This document shows positions 24,507 through 34,815 of a stretch of DNA of 64,000 bases, piece after piece. Every line of letters starts with the position of its first letter. Positions within the stretch are counted from its first letter, which is position 1. The position numbers were made by a program, and so were the translations under genes. Source of the DNA: Isoetes taiwanensis (taxonomy: Eukaryota > Streptophyta > Lycopodiopsida > Isoetales > Isoetaceae); assembly GCA_021234155.1 (NCBI GenBank), contig JAJEKV010000005.1, positions 17,406,089 through 17,470,088 of the forward strand, read 5' to 3'. The notes under the pieces were generated by a model that worked only from the letters and a program-made list of their open reading frames with translations, was not told where the DNA came from and did no database searches.

Positions 24507-25167
24507 CGGTTTTTTGTATTGTTTTCTGCCCGATGGGGTTTTTGCGGACGTTAAAATTTCTGTCTTATCTATTTAATTTTAGGAACTTGCCCATACTGCA
24601 TGTTTACTGGAAATGGTGTTCTAGTTTTAGGAACTTAAAAGGTATGTTCTCATTGCTTTAGGAATTTGAAGGTACGTTTTGAGTTTAGATGTTATTGAGA
24701 ACACCAATGTCAAGACACCAATGTCAAGATGTCCATGATAAGAAGTTTTTTGAACTTTTCAAATTCTTTTTTTTTTTCTTGAATCAACACTTTCTTGAGT
24801 GGAGCATTACTAAATCAATGGATTCATGTGAAAAGATCAAAGGTTGCATTAGAATATTAATAATAATCTTAGGAGATTCAACTGGAGTGGTCGTCTTTTG
24901 AAGTGGTCGTCTTTTGAAGACATGGCATTAAAATTCCTTAATTTAACTTATATAATTTATCGGGTTCCTTAATTACATGATGTTGAATCTCAAGTGCTTA
25001 AATGATTTGTTATACTTTCTTTTGGTTGTGGTTTGAGATTCCAATTGTTATCTGTAATACTATTTATTATGTTATAGCCTGCTGATTGGCTGGATGTCTG
25101 GTATCCCTCCTCGCTGGTATTGGCTCCGCATTTACAACTACTGTATTTACAATACAAATGTATCTAT

Positions 25168-25196
25168 GCCCGGCAACGCCGGCCACCCGTTACTAG
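25168..25196 (+). mobile_element. Helitron-like 3' terminus
   Basis: A GC hairpin CCGGC-AAC-GCCGG (25170-25182) stands 10 nt before CTAG, which is followed by T. This is the standard 3' end of plant Helitrons (short GC hairpin, then CTRR, insertion between A and T). The element would extend to the left. Its 5' TC end was not found and no Rep/helicase is visible, so it is non-autonomous or a fragment. Confidence 0.55.
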
Positions 25197-26775
25197 TATT
25201 ACCAAAGCACGAATTGGCTCTTTTTTACCACTGGGTATTCTATTCTTAACATTTGTATACATTCACTATGAAAATAACAACATGTATTCATACAGGGCCT
25301 GTACAATTTCCATTACTGATGTAACTACACAAAGCATTCTTCATGAATGGCTAGTGTGTTTTAGACAAAGAACATAATCACGTCAATCCCAATTGGTCTA
25401 GGCACTGAGCTTCACAAGCCTCTTCTTGGTCCATATTCAATTCATAAACAAAACAAAATAAAACAAAAACAAAAAACAAAAAACAAAACCCCCATTCAAA
25501 CCATTAATAAGCCCTGACACATGAAATGATCTAACAAGAACCATGAAAACGAAACGACAACAAGAAACATGAAAACGCACTTTTGGGCCACCAGAGGGCA
25601 ACCCGTCGTGCGCAGCACCTTGTTTGGTTTCCCTATTCTAAGCGGCGCCGCCCAGACCTACCCTAATGGAAGTTTCTTGAAGCAATCCAGCCTGGCTCAT
25701 TCCGGCATTGTCCGTCTTTGTCCGCTATGGCTATGGCGTTGCCCACCTCCGGTCTGCCGGAATCCTTCTCGCGCAGTTGTGTCTCAAAAAGCTACTCCGG
25801 CAGATTTATCTATGAGCTGTTCCCAGAAGCTTCGAGCATCCAGAAGGCGTCGGATCTAGCGTAAGATCTTTCCCGTAAGAGCTTCAGTAGCGAATGAACT
25901 CCCGAAGCAAGTGTGTTCTTTGAAGCAACCGTTCTCGAAGCAAGGTAATGTTCTTTGAACTCTCGGCCTGCTAATACAGCAAAATATGGCAACACATTCG
26001 AAATATAGCTGCTCTGCTACTCTGTATTTCTCAGAAAAATCAAGAACATTCGTAAATGAAAATGCTCGATTCACCTACAAAATACAAAAGAAACACATTA
26101 GCTCATAAAAAATGCAAGAAAACTAAAGAAAACCATCGAATCCAGCGAAACACGACCTTGGCGACCTCAATCGGCTTGAAGCGCCGACGAGCGCCCTCCG
26201 GGAACCTCCGCAAAAATCCTCTGCTGCTCTGCTACTCTGTTTTTCTCAGAAAAGAACTTTCGTGAATGAAAAGCAAACGTGGAAAAGTTTGCCACGTGTC
26301 CGAAAATCATAGGGCACGCGTGGCTTACGTTTTGCAACGTGCCACCAATCGGTGGTTTCCAGCTGGAAACCACCTCTTGGTGGCATGTTACCAAATACGT
26401 AACTTGCCACGTGTTATGTATTCTTTTCGTGAATGTTGCTCTCTTTACTCACATTGTTATTTTAGGCGACATTCTGTTCAACATTCTATTTTAGGGGACA
26501 TTAACGGCGTCGGGCACTTTTTCCTCCCCGGAATGTCACCTAAAGTGACATTCCTTTTGTACGTCCCACAACATTCTGCAAAATGTTAGTAATCTTGCAA
26601 GAACAAAACATGCAGAAGCTTTAAAAACTTTACACAATAAAAGCTATAAGCAAACTATGAAAATGCAATGTACCTTTCTTTGGAGCGTCCTTTTCAAGAA
26701 GATACACGTTCTTGATCAGCTTACTTTTTTTTGACAAAGCATTGAAGTTTTCATCAGTATCATTATAACTTTGTA
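25197..26775. other. Spacer between two facing Helitron-like ends
   Basis: No gene is supported. It contains a poly-purine/AAAACA-rich patch near 25440-25490 and the foldback listed at 26305-26420. Confidence 0.4.
26305..26420. repeat. Foldback (inverted repeat) element
   Basis: The inverted repeat is centred at 26362 on CCAG/CTGG. The inner arms, GCCACCAATCGGTGGTTTCC and its near-perfect complement, are 22 bp with two mismatches. Weaker pairing continues outward for about 30 bases and includes CACGTG-like sites on both sides. It looks like a small MITE-type foldback. Confidence 0.65.
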
Positions 26776-26800
26776 CTAGTAACGCGTGCCCGGCGATGTC
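26776..26800 (-). mobile_element. Decayed Helitron-like 3' terminus, opposite strand
   Basis: On the minus strand the sequence reads GCCGGGCACGCGTTACTAG followed by T, close to the end at 25196 (GCCGGCCACCCGTTACTAG). The left half of the hairpin is partly eroded. The element would extend to the right, over the coding-like exons at 26.8-28.9 kb. Confidence 0.45.
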
Positions 26801-26811
26801 GTTATGCTAGG

Positions 26812-26961
26812 TTGAAGTGTTTAGGCATGGATTCGACTCCTAGTTTTGAGCTGGACATTCTTGAAGGCAATGAATCCGAAGTTCTGAAGGATATCAGTAA
26901 TCTTTGTGAAGATTCTGAAGTGGATAATACAAATGGAGTTATTTCTTTGATCAATGAGCAG
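26812..26961 (+). CDS. Unidentified exon-like segment 1
   Basis: An open frame with an acidic, coding-like composition (FELDILEGNESEVLKDISNL, CEDSEVDNTNGVISL) ends in GAGCAG before a GTTATC donor-like site. It may be the first exon of a gene continuing at 27391 (EIQDFKLFLL, after TGTGCAG) and 27712. No family recognised. It lies inside the span expected for the minus-strand Helitron-like element, so it may be a captured gene fragment. Confidence 0.35.
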
Positions 26962-27010
26962 GTTATCGATATCTTCTTTTTTATTTTGGGATAGTGTTGG
27001 TTTTCGGGCC

Positions 27011-27046
27011 GGGAACGCCGTATGTTACGCCGCATGCGGCGTTCCC
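27011..27046. repeat. GC-rich hairpin repeat, copy 1
   Basis: A 14-bp stem, GGGAACGCCGTATG with CATGCGGCGTTCCC, has an 8-nt loop ending CGCCG. Flanks (TTTTCGGGCC before, CTTGCGGGA after) match copy 2 at 30164-30197, in the same orientation. Confidence 0.75.
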
Positions 27047-27094
27047 TTTTCCCCTTGCGGGAGTTTTGTCTTTGGGCGGGAGTTTTTTTTTTTT

Positions 27095-27272
27095 TTCAAG
27101 CCACATTCTCTTCTCTGCATTTTCCTTCCGGTAACGAGGTATGCCTGTCAAGGTTCGATTTTTTCAAGCCACATTCTCTTCTCTGCATTTTCCTTCCGGT
27201 AACGAGGTATGCCTGTCAAGGTTCGAACAACATTTTTCTTCCGGTAATGAGGTATGCCTGTCAAGGTTCGAA
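27095..27272 (+). repeat. Tandem repeat, about 67-bp unit, 2.6 copies
   Basis: The unit runs from TTTTTCAAGCCACATTCTC to GTCAAGGTTCGA, including CCTTCCGGTAACGAGGTATG. Two full copies are followed by a partial third starting near 27229. Confidence 0.85.
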
Positions 27273-27711
27273 CAAGAATGAAGCAAGCGGATTCTCGATC
27301 TTACTTTCAGCTTTTACAAAGGCATGCTTTTAAAATGTCTGCCAGCCGTGCTCAAGTGATTTGCATCTTATCTGATTTTGCAATGTGCAGGAGATTCAAG
27401 ACTTTAAGTTATTCTTACTCTTGCATTTTCAGAAGATTCGGCTCATCCATTGGTGCAAAGCGTCGGTGCAGAGGTTTTCTTACCACTTCTGGTTTGTGAA
27501 TAGAATACCCCGCTCTCGATCATCAAATCTGGGTTTAGGTGCCCGGCACATATGTGCAGGTGATATGTGCGCGTGCCCAAATGGTTCTCAGTGTTTATGG
27601 CATATAATTTTTTGACACCTCAGCTGCTAGACTTTATGTTTGTGCTGCAACAAATACCCAGGTAAATCCTGTTTTAGATGCGTGTTGTTTCTTTTGGCAT
27701 TTTTGTTTCAG

Positions 27712-27863
27712 ATGGTCTTTATTTATCCAGAGAAACGCCAAGGAATAGCCAAATCGATCTTTTGGATTGTCTTAAGGTTTTTATTCACGAGCAAAGCAAG
27801 TTGCTCTGTAGAAGCCCTGAAAATCCAACAATCCGTGCCCAGTTGAACAAAAAAATTGCTGGA
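27712..27863 (+). CDS. Unidentified exon-like segment 2
   Basis: After TTTGTTTCAG, a frame reads DGLYLSRETPRNSQ, then DLLDCLKVFIHEQSKLLCR and SPENPTIRAQLNKKI. This is convincing protein-like sequence, but I do not recognise the family. The 3' limit is unclear. It is likely part of the same plus-strand gene or captured fragment as 26812-26961. Confidence 0.4.
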
Positions 27864-28777
27864 CCCAGTTATAGCCATGTCCTCTTCTTCCAGCCCCCTT
27901 CCTTTAACGCCCTTTCCTTCTGCACAGCTCAAAAATCCGCTCCTTTTGTCCCTCTCCCTTCTTAATTTCCCCTGACATGACTTCCCCACTTCATATACTG
28001 CAGCTTTTTTGCAAACCCCACAGATGCTCAGCTGTGTTTCTATCTGGTGTTTCCGTTATCGGTAAGGAAATGATTTTGGTCTGTAATCTTCAAGTTTGTT
28101 GCAGAGGCAATGTTCCTTTCTCATTTGTTTTGCTGCAATTTGAGCTTCTTCTATTCATTTTTCAGACAAAGGCCCCTTCTTTTCAGACATATTTCTTTAT
28201 ACCTAGCTCCCCGAATCACACCCCTTACTTAAATACTTATCTACTTATTTAAAATGTTGGAAAGAACGACCAGCAGGTTGGATCAACCAACAAAGGTCAG
28301 TCGCATCCTTTTTGTCTAATAATGATTTTTTTGTGTTATAGTTGTTATATCATATTTTGTGACCATTAGCAGAGCACATTCAAGGACTCTCTTCATCTAT
28401 GGCTGTGCCTCTGACATGTTTCTCATCTAGGGTCTCATCTATAGTCTTCTGTTACATAGCTGAGTAGGTATTCTAAAATCTTTTATCTGTGGTCTTTTGT
28501 TATACCTTTACATTGCCTGCGACATGAATTCTCATATATTTTGCCAACTCAACGACTATTAGCAACAAAAGACAGTGGTTAAATTGAATTCAGAAGCACA
28601 AACCATGTGTCATAGTGCTTAGTTCTGAGGCAATATATCCTGTCAAATATTTTCTTACATTTTGAAATGCTTGAAGAGTACTTGCTTGCTCAATTATATT
28701 ATAATCTAGATGCATTAGATTAGTCTAATTCTTCAGTGATGAATTTTTTGATTAGTCTAATTCGTTCCTATATCCGA

Positions 28778-28891
28778 GCTACAGAACATGCATGTGGGTC
28801 CTATGTTGCAACTACAAGTGAGGTTGCACAAACCAGTGGAATGAAGATTCATCAGATTGACGCCATAGAACTTCACGCAAGCAACACATAG
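28778..28891 (+). CDS. Unidentified 3' exon-like segment
   Basis: The frame ATEHACGSYVATTSEVAQ, then GMKIHQIDAIELHASNT and a TAG stop looks coding. A splice acceptor could be CCGAG or CTACAG at 28774-28784. It could be the last exon of the plus-strand gene above. No homolog recognised. Confidence 0.35.
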   Translation, partial: ATEHACGSYVATTSEVAQTSGMKIHQIDAIELHASNT

Positions 28892-29467
28892 TCGATAATG
28901 ATTTCAAAAGGTATATTTTCCATTAAAGTGACTAATATATATGTACGTACTTGATTACAAATATTTCTAAAGTGACCGAATACAAATATTTCTATCACAT
29001 TGTTGAGCAGAATTTCGCTTTTTATCCTTTTCGTTAATTTTACCTCTTCTATTCATCATTTAACATGTCTTTCATAAGAATCATCTCCTCTTCTAAAGTG
29101 GCTGTTGAAATTTTATGTAGCACACTATGTTAAATGCTCACATTTATTTTCCATGTGAGTATCTTTGGCAGCAATTGCATGATGTCTATCAAGTCTCGAT
29201 TATATTTTGAGCATGCGCTTGGTTTCAGAAAGAAAAAGAAGGTGAATCATGAAATATTACTGCCATCTAAGTTTTCAGTTGAGGTTTGAGTATCACCAAC
29301 CACTGTGGAGCCATGTTTTTTAGGAGGTAGGTGTTTTCTTCTGGCAAAAAATTTGTCCTTTTTCGTGTGGATAACATATGTGTAATTGTTTTCTCATTTT
29401 CTCATTTTCATATCGGACATATAGGTCAAACATATTCTTCTTGCTTTCAATCAGAAGTCTGCATGAG

Positions 29468-29662
29468 TTAGATAATAACGTTCTCAGTTCCAAATGCTCT
29501 AAGGTGAGGATCAGATAAATCTTGATGTTGTGCGGCTTGAAGATTTAGTAACTGTCTCAAAATGGTTTGAGGTAAGGACCAGATAGATCTTGATGTTGCT
29601 TTGCTTGCAAATATGTCAAATCTGCAGTTCCCTGCCATCTTTGGGGCATCTAGATATACCAA
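29468..29662 (-). CDS. Unidentified coding-like segment with internal repeat
   Basis: The minus-strand frame contains TILRQLLNLQAAQHQDLSD and PHLRAFGTEN. A 29-bp stretch encoding QHQDLSDPHL is imperfectly repeated 68 bp away (29501-29529 and 29569-29597). It may belong to the minus-strand gene(s) continuing at 30.2-30.9 kb. Borders uncertain. Confidence 0.3.
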   Translation of the reverse strand: MVYLDAPKMAGNCRFDIFASKATSRSIWSLPQTILRQLLNLQAAQHQDLSDPHLRAFGTENVII

Positions 29663-30163
29663 ATAAACTCCTGGTTAATGCTACCCATTGCAAGCATCAC
29701 CCACTCTAATATCAATTACAACAAGAACAACAAATACGGAGATTGAAGGTAATCTTTTGTAATCCCGCTTCGAATCAATTCAACATTTCAATGCTCTAGA
29801 AAGGAGCAGTAAGAATCAAACTTATCTTTATTGCTGAAAAGCCACATCAATTTATTCCTTTGTTATCATTACAAGGTCTGCTGTATTTGTTTGGTCAAAC
29901 TTCCTTGACTGTTGGAGGCGAATCAGTTATGCTTAGTACATTGATTAAATTATAATGCCAAATTATAATGCAGCTTTACTGAATTTCTAAATGCGCAATG
30001 TGAATTTCTAACTGAAGCCAATAAATTGGCCATTGTTATATATCTATATCATGAAATATGTTGAACGACATGTTTGTAACTATAGAGCTTGCTTCAACAA
30101 TTGTGTTCATTAGCAGAGACACATCCTTTTTTTTAAAAGGGGAGGGCTTTGATTTTCGTGCCC

Positions 30164-30197
30164 GGAACACCGCATGTAGCGCCGCATGCGGCGTTCC
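30164..30197. repeat. GC-rich hairpin repeat, copy 2
   Basis: A 13-bp stem, GGAACACCGCATG with CATGCGGCGTTCC (one mismatch), has the 8-nt loop TAGCGCCG. It has the same flanking phrases as 27011-27046, so both belong to one repeat family. On the minus strand it follows directly after the coding-like frame at 30240-30517. Confidence 0.75.
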
Positions 30198-30239
30198 CTC
30201 CGTCGCTTGCGGGATGGCTATGCGAGTTTTGAATCTGAC

Positions 30240-30517
30240 CGGCAATTTCTTTCCTCTCTTCATTCATGTAGAAGAAATTTAACTTAGAGATTTTCACTTC
30301 ATCTACTGAACGTTTTATCGCTTCAGGACTTGGACGCCTCAGAATTACTCCATCTTTATCCACAAGTTCTTAAGATGGGCCGGATCTTGCATTTCATATA
30401 GGGCGAGCCTTTTCTCTTGCTGGATTTGAACCTAACTTGTAGGAATCGTTCATTAACAACTTGGGATCATTGGTCATCCACTGCAAAACAGGAGCAGCAT
30501 CAAAGACAACATCATTG
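30240..30517 (-). pseudogene. Broken exon of an unidentified gene
   Basis: After CTTACAG on the minus strand the frame reads NDVVFDAAPVLQWMTND, then PKLLMNDSYKLGSNPAREKA. It meets two in-frame stops (after ARPI and NARSGPS) and continues in the same frame as ELVDKDGVILRRPSPEAIKR. The codon-level conservation of sense on both sides of the stops argues for a real former exon. It could be a downstream exon of the minus-strand gene at 34.8-39.2 kb. Family not recognised. Confidence 0.4.
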
Positions 30518-30712
30518 CTGTAAGTATTTCATGCCATTTGTATTTAAAAATGCATCAAAATTCTAAGAGTTTTTTGTGGTTGTGAAATGCAGAATCACCA
30601 CTTTTCTTCTTGCATTCCTCTGCAAATAGAAGCCAGAAGCAAATTTAGTTTTTTAGATAACGCTTAGCCGTAGATTTTTTATTGATGCAAGGTAATCCAT
30701 CATTTTCTTTTT

Positions 30713-30970
30713 CTAGGATCCATAGGTCCAGGGCAATGTATGTTCTGAGAGTCTTGGCTTTAACATGATGGCCTGCATATTTTTGCAGGCACCGTTATTT
30801 TGTTTTTGCTGCCTCAAATTTTGCCTTCTTCTTAATGCCATTGCACTGACATGTAAGTCTATCATGCAAGGAACATTTTTAACCATTTGCACTTCAGTTG
30901 AAGATGCATTTTTTGCTTTTTGTAGGGTTTTGTTGCGCAAGTCTCGACAATGATTTTTGGATTAGAGATT
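30713..30970 (-). CDS. Unidentified basic coding-like segment
   Basis: A minus-strand frame open for about 80 codons reads RNKTLQKAKNASSTEVQMV, then MALRRRQNLRQQKQNN and CKNMQAIMLKPRLSEHTLPW. It is Lys/Arg/Gln-rich and looks like part of a nuclear protein. It lies between the broken exon at 30240-30517 and the LINE/Ty3 nest, on the same strand as both and as the exons at 34.8-39.2 kb. Confidence 0.4.
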
Positions 30971-31889
30971 TGCTGTAGATCAAAGATTTTGCATCTCTAC
31001 CTCCATCTATGCTGTAGAATGAACCTCTAGCAGAAATATCATGCTTAGATGGTTTTTTTTTTTTTTTTTATTGTTGCTTCACATCATGCTACATAGGCAT
31101 ATACATGTACTTTCTTTCACATCGTTGCTGCACTTCCATTTATTGTTGCATTGTCTCATAGTTGTCCAATACATGAGTTGGCTCTTCATTCATTTTCTAA
31201 CATTTCTTCTATTCTATTCTATTCTTTGATTTGTGCTTTTCAATTTACCAGGTTACCAGCATTTGTATACATTTAATGATTTGTGTAGGGTATTTAGTTT
31301 TTCACATTCTTAATATTCCCCATTGACATGTTGGGCACCCATCTAATTAGCAAATTATTTAATATGCAAATATGACTTCACAATGTTTTGACTTATGAAT
31401 TGCAATACACCCTTGGCTTAATTGACAAGAAATCAGGTGTTCAAATGCCTAACTCTTTATAACAATTCCTAGATAAACAATAACAGTTGAGAGGCATTCA
31501 AAGATAAGTTGATATATTTTAGTTATAGATCTAACCATTTCAACTAAGTAGGTCATCGATTTAGTGCATAAACTAGCCTTATACAACATCTAAGGAGTTG
31601 TAATCATGTGTGCTACTTATGTCCCCACCCTCCCCCCCTCCTCCCACCATCTCCAAAACCAAATGTACATAGTAGGCACAAGGTCTACTCTTGCAAATGT
31701 TGCAAAATTGTTCTTTCCTTTGCTATAAACCAAATCATCTTAGTCTTTCTAGATGCGCCGATTATTTCAAACGACATCAAGTAAATGTTTCTTACTCCTA
31801 AACATTTAGTATGGCGATATAGTTATTCGACATTGAGCAGCTATGTTAAGGGTGGCTTTTAACATTAGGAGATTGTTACATGGGTAGAC
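30971..31889. other. AT-rich spacer
   Basis: No gene seen. It contains a poly-T run near 31050-31070 and a C-rich patch (CCCCACCCTCCCCCCCTCC) near 31622. Confidence 0.4.
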
Positions 31890-32790
31890 GATCACTAAGA
31901 TGTGGCAATCAATGTTGGGATGGATGCACTTGATTGAGTCAATCTCAATTTAGCATAATCATGCAAAAGACTCTCCACATCTTTACACACCTTTTTGTTT
32001 AGACATGAGAAATTCCATCTACGAATTCTATTACATAAGTAACATGATCTCAGCCATTCGTCTAGTTCATCAATGAACAAACCAAACAGTGTCAGAGAGA
32101 GCGGATACCCCTGGCGCACGCCAATGGTGCTTCTGATAGTAAAATCATGTTCTAGCTTTATGAGCACTTCTGAGTATAGCTGAGACATTGCCCCTCGAAT
32201 CTCAATGAAACCCCGGTTCGATCCATTCTTTCGCCTAGCTCCTTTTTAGACACAGAGTCAAATGCTTTCTTGAAATCTATGAAAGCTGCATATAGACTCT
32301 GTTTGGTGCTCTTGTTTTCTCAATCAAAACTCGTAGCAATAATGCCTGATCTAATGTATTGTGCCCTATCCTAAAACTAGCCTGGAAATCTGAGCATTTA
32401 CCGTGCAATTCCGCCCAGGAACCCAATTTACTCTCCAAAAACGAGCCTATAATTTTTGAGAATATGCTTCCTATCAAAATTGTTCTGTACTTGCTTGCAA
32501 TTCTCTTATCCCCTGATTTGTGAATAGGATGTACTCTATTTACTTTCCAGTTATATGGCAAACCATCCCTGACATATTGGTTAAGCAGGCGCGTAAGGAC
32601 CATCAACATTTTTGGGCCTCCCCATTTGAACAGTTCTACACAAAGACCTTCAGTGTCCCCTGCCTTGTGACTAACCATGTCTGCCATTGTTTTCTTCTGC
32701 TTGTGTGGCCATGATGGGCATTTTTTTTTTGTCTTTTTCATACATATCTTTGACCAATTTGGCCAGAGACTCCAAACTTAGTGTGTGCTT
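31890..32790 (-). mobile_element. 5'-truncated LINE reverse-transcriptase fragment, copy C
   Basis: In minus-strand frames: HPIHKSGDKRIASKYRTI (finger/palm entry), FIDFKKAFDSVSKKELGER near 32.25 kb, and IGVRQGYPLSLTLFGLFIDEL near 32.1 kb. These are the RT motifs of a plant LINE. Endonuclease and ORF1 are absent, so it is 5'-truncated, and a few frameshifts split it. Its start abuts the Ty3 fossil on the same strand, which suggests it inserted into that element or beside it. No 3' tail of the copy A/B/D type is seen. Confidence 0.8.
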
Positions 32791-34815
32791 ATCTGGTTGG
32801 TCATGCATCATTGTCCAAAAGCCGAGACAAATTACAAGTCGAGACATCCACATGGACGTGAAATGGTTTGTCCCATTGAGGTGGAACAAGACAAGGGCTT
32901 AAGTAGCAAAACCTTCAATCTTTGAAATGCCGCATCTGCCTGGGAATTTCAAGCCCAAGTGGATTCATCACCCGTGAGTTTATGGATGGGATCAGCAATG
33001 ACAGCTAGTCAAGGAATAAAGATAGCATAATAATTTACTCTCCAAGAAAGGAGCGTGTCTCCTTAATGTTGGTAGGCGCATGCGCCTTGAGAGCATAGTT
33101 GATTTTGGGAGGATCTGTGATGATGCCTTCTGTATTGACAATGTGGCCCAGAAGAACACCTGAAGTGACGCAAAAAGTACACTTCTCGAGATTCAAACTG
33201 ATGCATGGCTCGTCACGTTTTTTAAAAACAAGCTAAGTTTGGTGAGATGATCATCCATGGTGCTGTAAGCAGAAAAGTCATCCTGAAAAACTTGTGGAAA
33301 AGCATTGTCTTTCATGTAATCCTAAAAAACAGAAAGCATAATGCGCTGAAAAGTGGAAGGCGAATTTGACAACTTAAAGGATACCACTTTGAAGGCAAAA
33401 GTACCCCATACCCCACGGTGTGATGAGTATTGTTTTCAACTGATCTTCAGAGCGAATGGAAATTTGATTGTAGCTAGAAAAGCCATCCATGAAGGAGTAC
33501 CTTTCATGGCCTGCTACTTCTTCGAGAACTTGATCTGTAAAGGGTAGCAGGAAATGATTACGTTCGTGGCCATATTGAGTTTTCGGTAATCCACGTAAAC
33601 ACGAATTTTTCCATTATGCTTAAGGGCAATAACAATGGGGCTCACCCACTCAAAATGTTGGACCTCATAAATAGGTCCGGCAGCCAAGAGTTTGCCAATT
33701 TATGCCTTGACGTGGTTGCGATAGTTGGGATTGAGCCGATATTGTCATTGCTAGATGGGGCATGCATTGGGTTGGATAGAAATGGTGAGTTCCTCCAGAT
33801 CCCTTTTAATGCCTCATAAATCTCTATAGCTCCACGCAAAGATATGTTTGAATTTTTTGAAAAGACTAAGTGCGCGAGCTTTATAGGGTTTGGGAATATT
33901 GGCAGCCAACCTGATGGGTTGGTTGTCTCCTAAGTCAATGATTTCGACTTCCGGAGTTTGAATGTGCGAAATAACATCCGTATCCGTGATGGTATAGGCA
34001 GGTGGTTATAGCAGAACCATGATTCAGCGCTCTAAGTAGAAAAAAATAAGGGTTGTTGATGGTTTTCAAGCAGAGGTTGCTTCATGACAGCGACAATTTT
34101 GACAATGTGGTGAGGGGTATCAACATCCTGAAGGATGTCAACTCATTGAATCCGATTGCAAGGCACAAGATAAGGATCAATCAAGGCAGCAACAACATGG
34201 TCTTTATGTAGACTCATATCTCCCCAAGGATCGACATATTCAGGGTAAGTAGATAATGGCAAACCAACTTCCAGAGCTTGGACGTGATAAGTGTTTTGCA
34301 TCAGAGTCGCTATCAGAGAGCGATGGTCCATGGTGGCGTTCAATTGTCCATCAATAATGACAAGTTGAACTGGCACAATAGTGGATGCTTTTAGCTTGGC
34401 AAACAAAAGGTCGATCAAATAGCATTTCTTAATCACCAAGATCTTCCCCTCCAATGGAAATTTGAGATCACCAATGTTGATTTGAAAAATAAGAGTGACG
34501 CCTTGCGGGCGCGTGATGTGATCATTGACCAGCTTGATATCATAAGGGGCACGATATAGTTGAGTGATGCCAAGTTGTTTCCTGAGTTTGTCTATGATGA
34601 GATTGACAGCACTACCCCCATCAATCTGTACATGATTAATCTGCTGATTCCCCACAGTTGTGTGAACCGTGGGCGTGGAAGTTGCAACAGCACCAAAGAA
34701 TAATGGGTAAGGGCAACCGTTCTCGTCGGGCATGGCATAACTTCAGAATGGTGGGGAGAGACTGAGGGGGATTTTGATCTTGGCAAGCTCTTCTTGCAGT
34801 TCCAAAGGAACATGG
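32790..34815 (-). mobile_element. Broken Ty3/gypsy-type LTR retrotransposon fossil (pol part)
   Basis: The minus strand carries, in order, a retropepsin-like protease region (about 34.1-34.7 kb), reverse transcriptase (about 33.0-33.7 kb) and the beginning of RNase H (about 32.8-32.9 kb). The order protease, RT, RNase H and the sequence style place it in Ty3/gypsy (Metaviridae-like). No LTRs, integrase or full gag are recognised. It is clearly broken, with several breaks, and appears old. It lies among exon-like pieces on the same strand and abuts LINE copy C. Confidence 0.75.
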
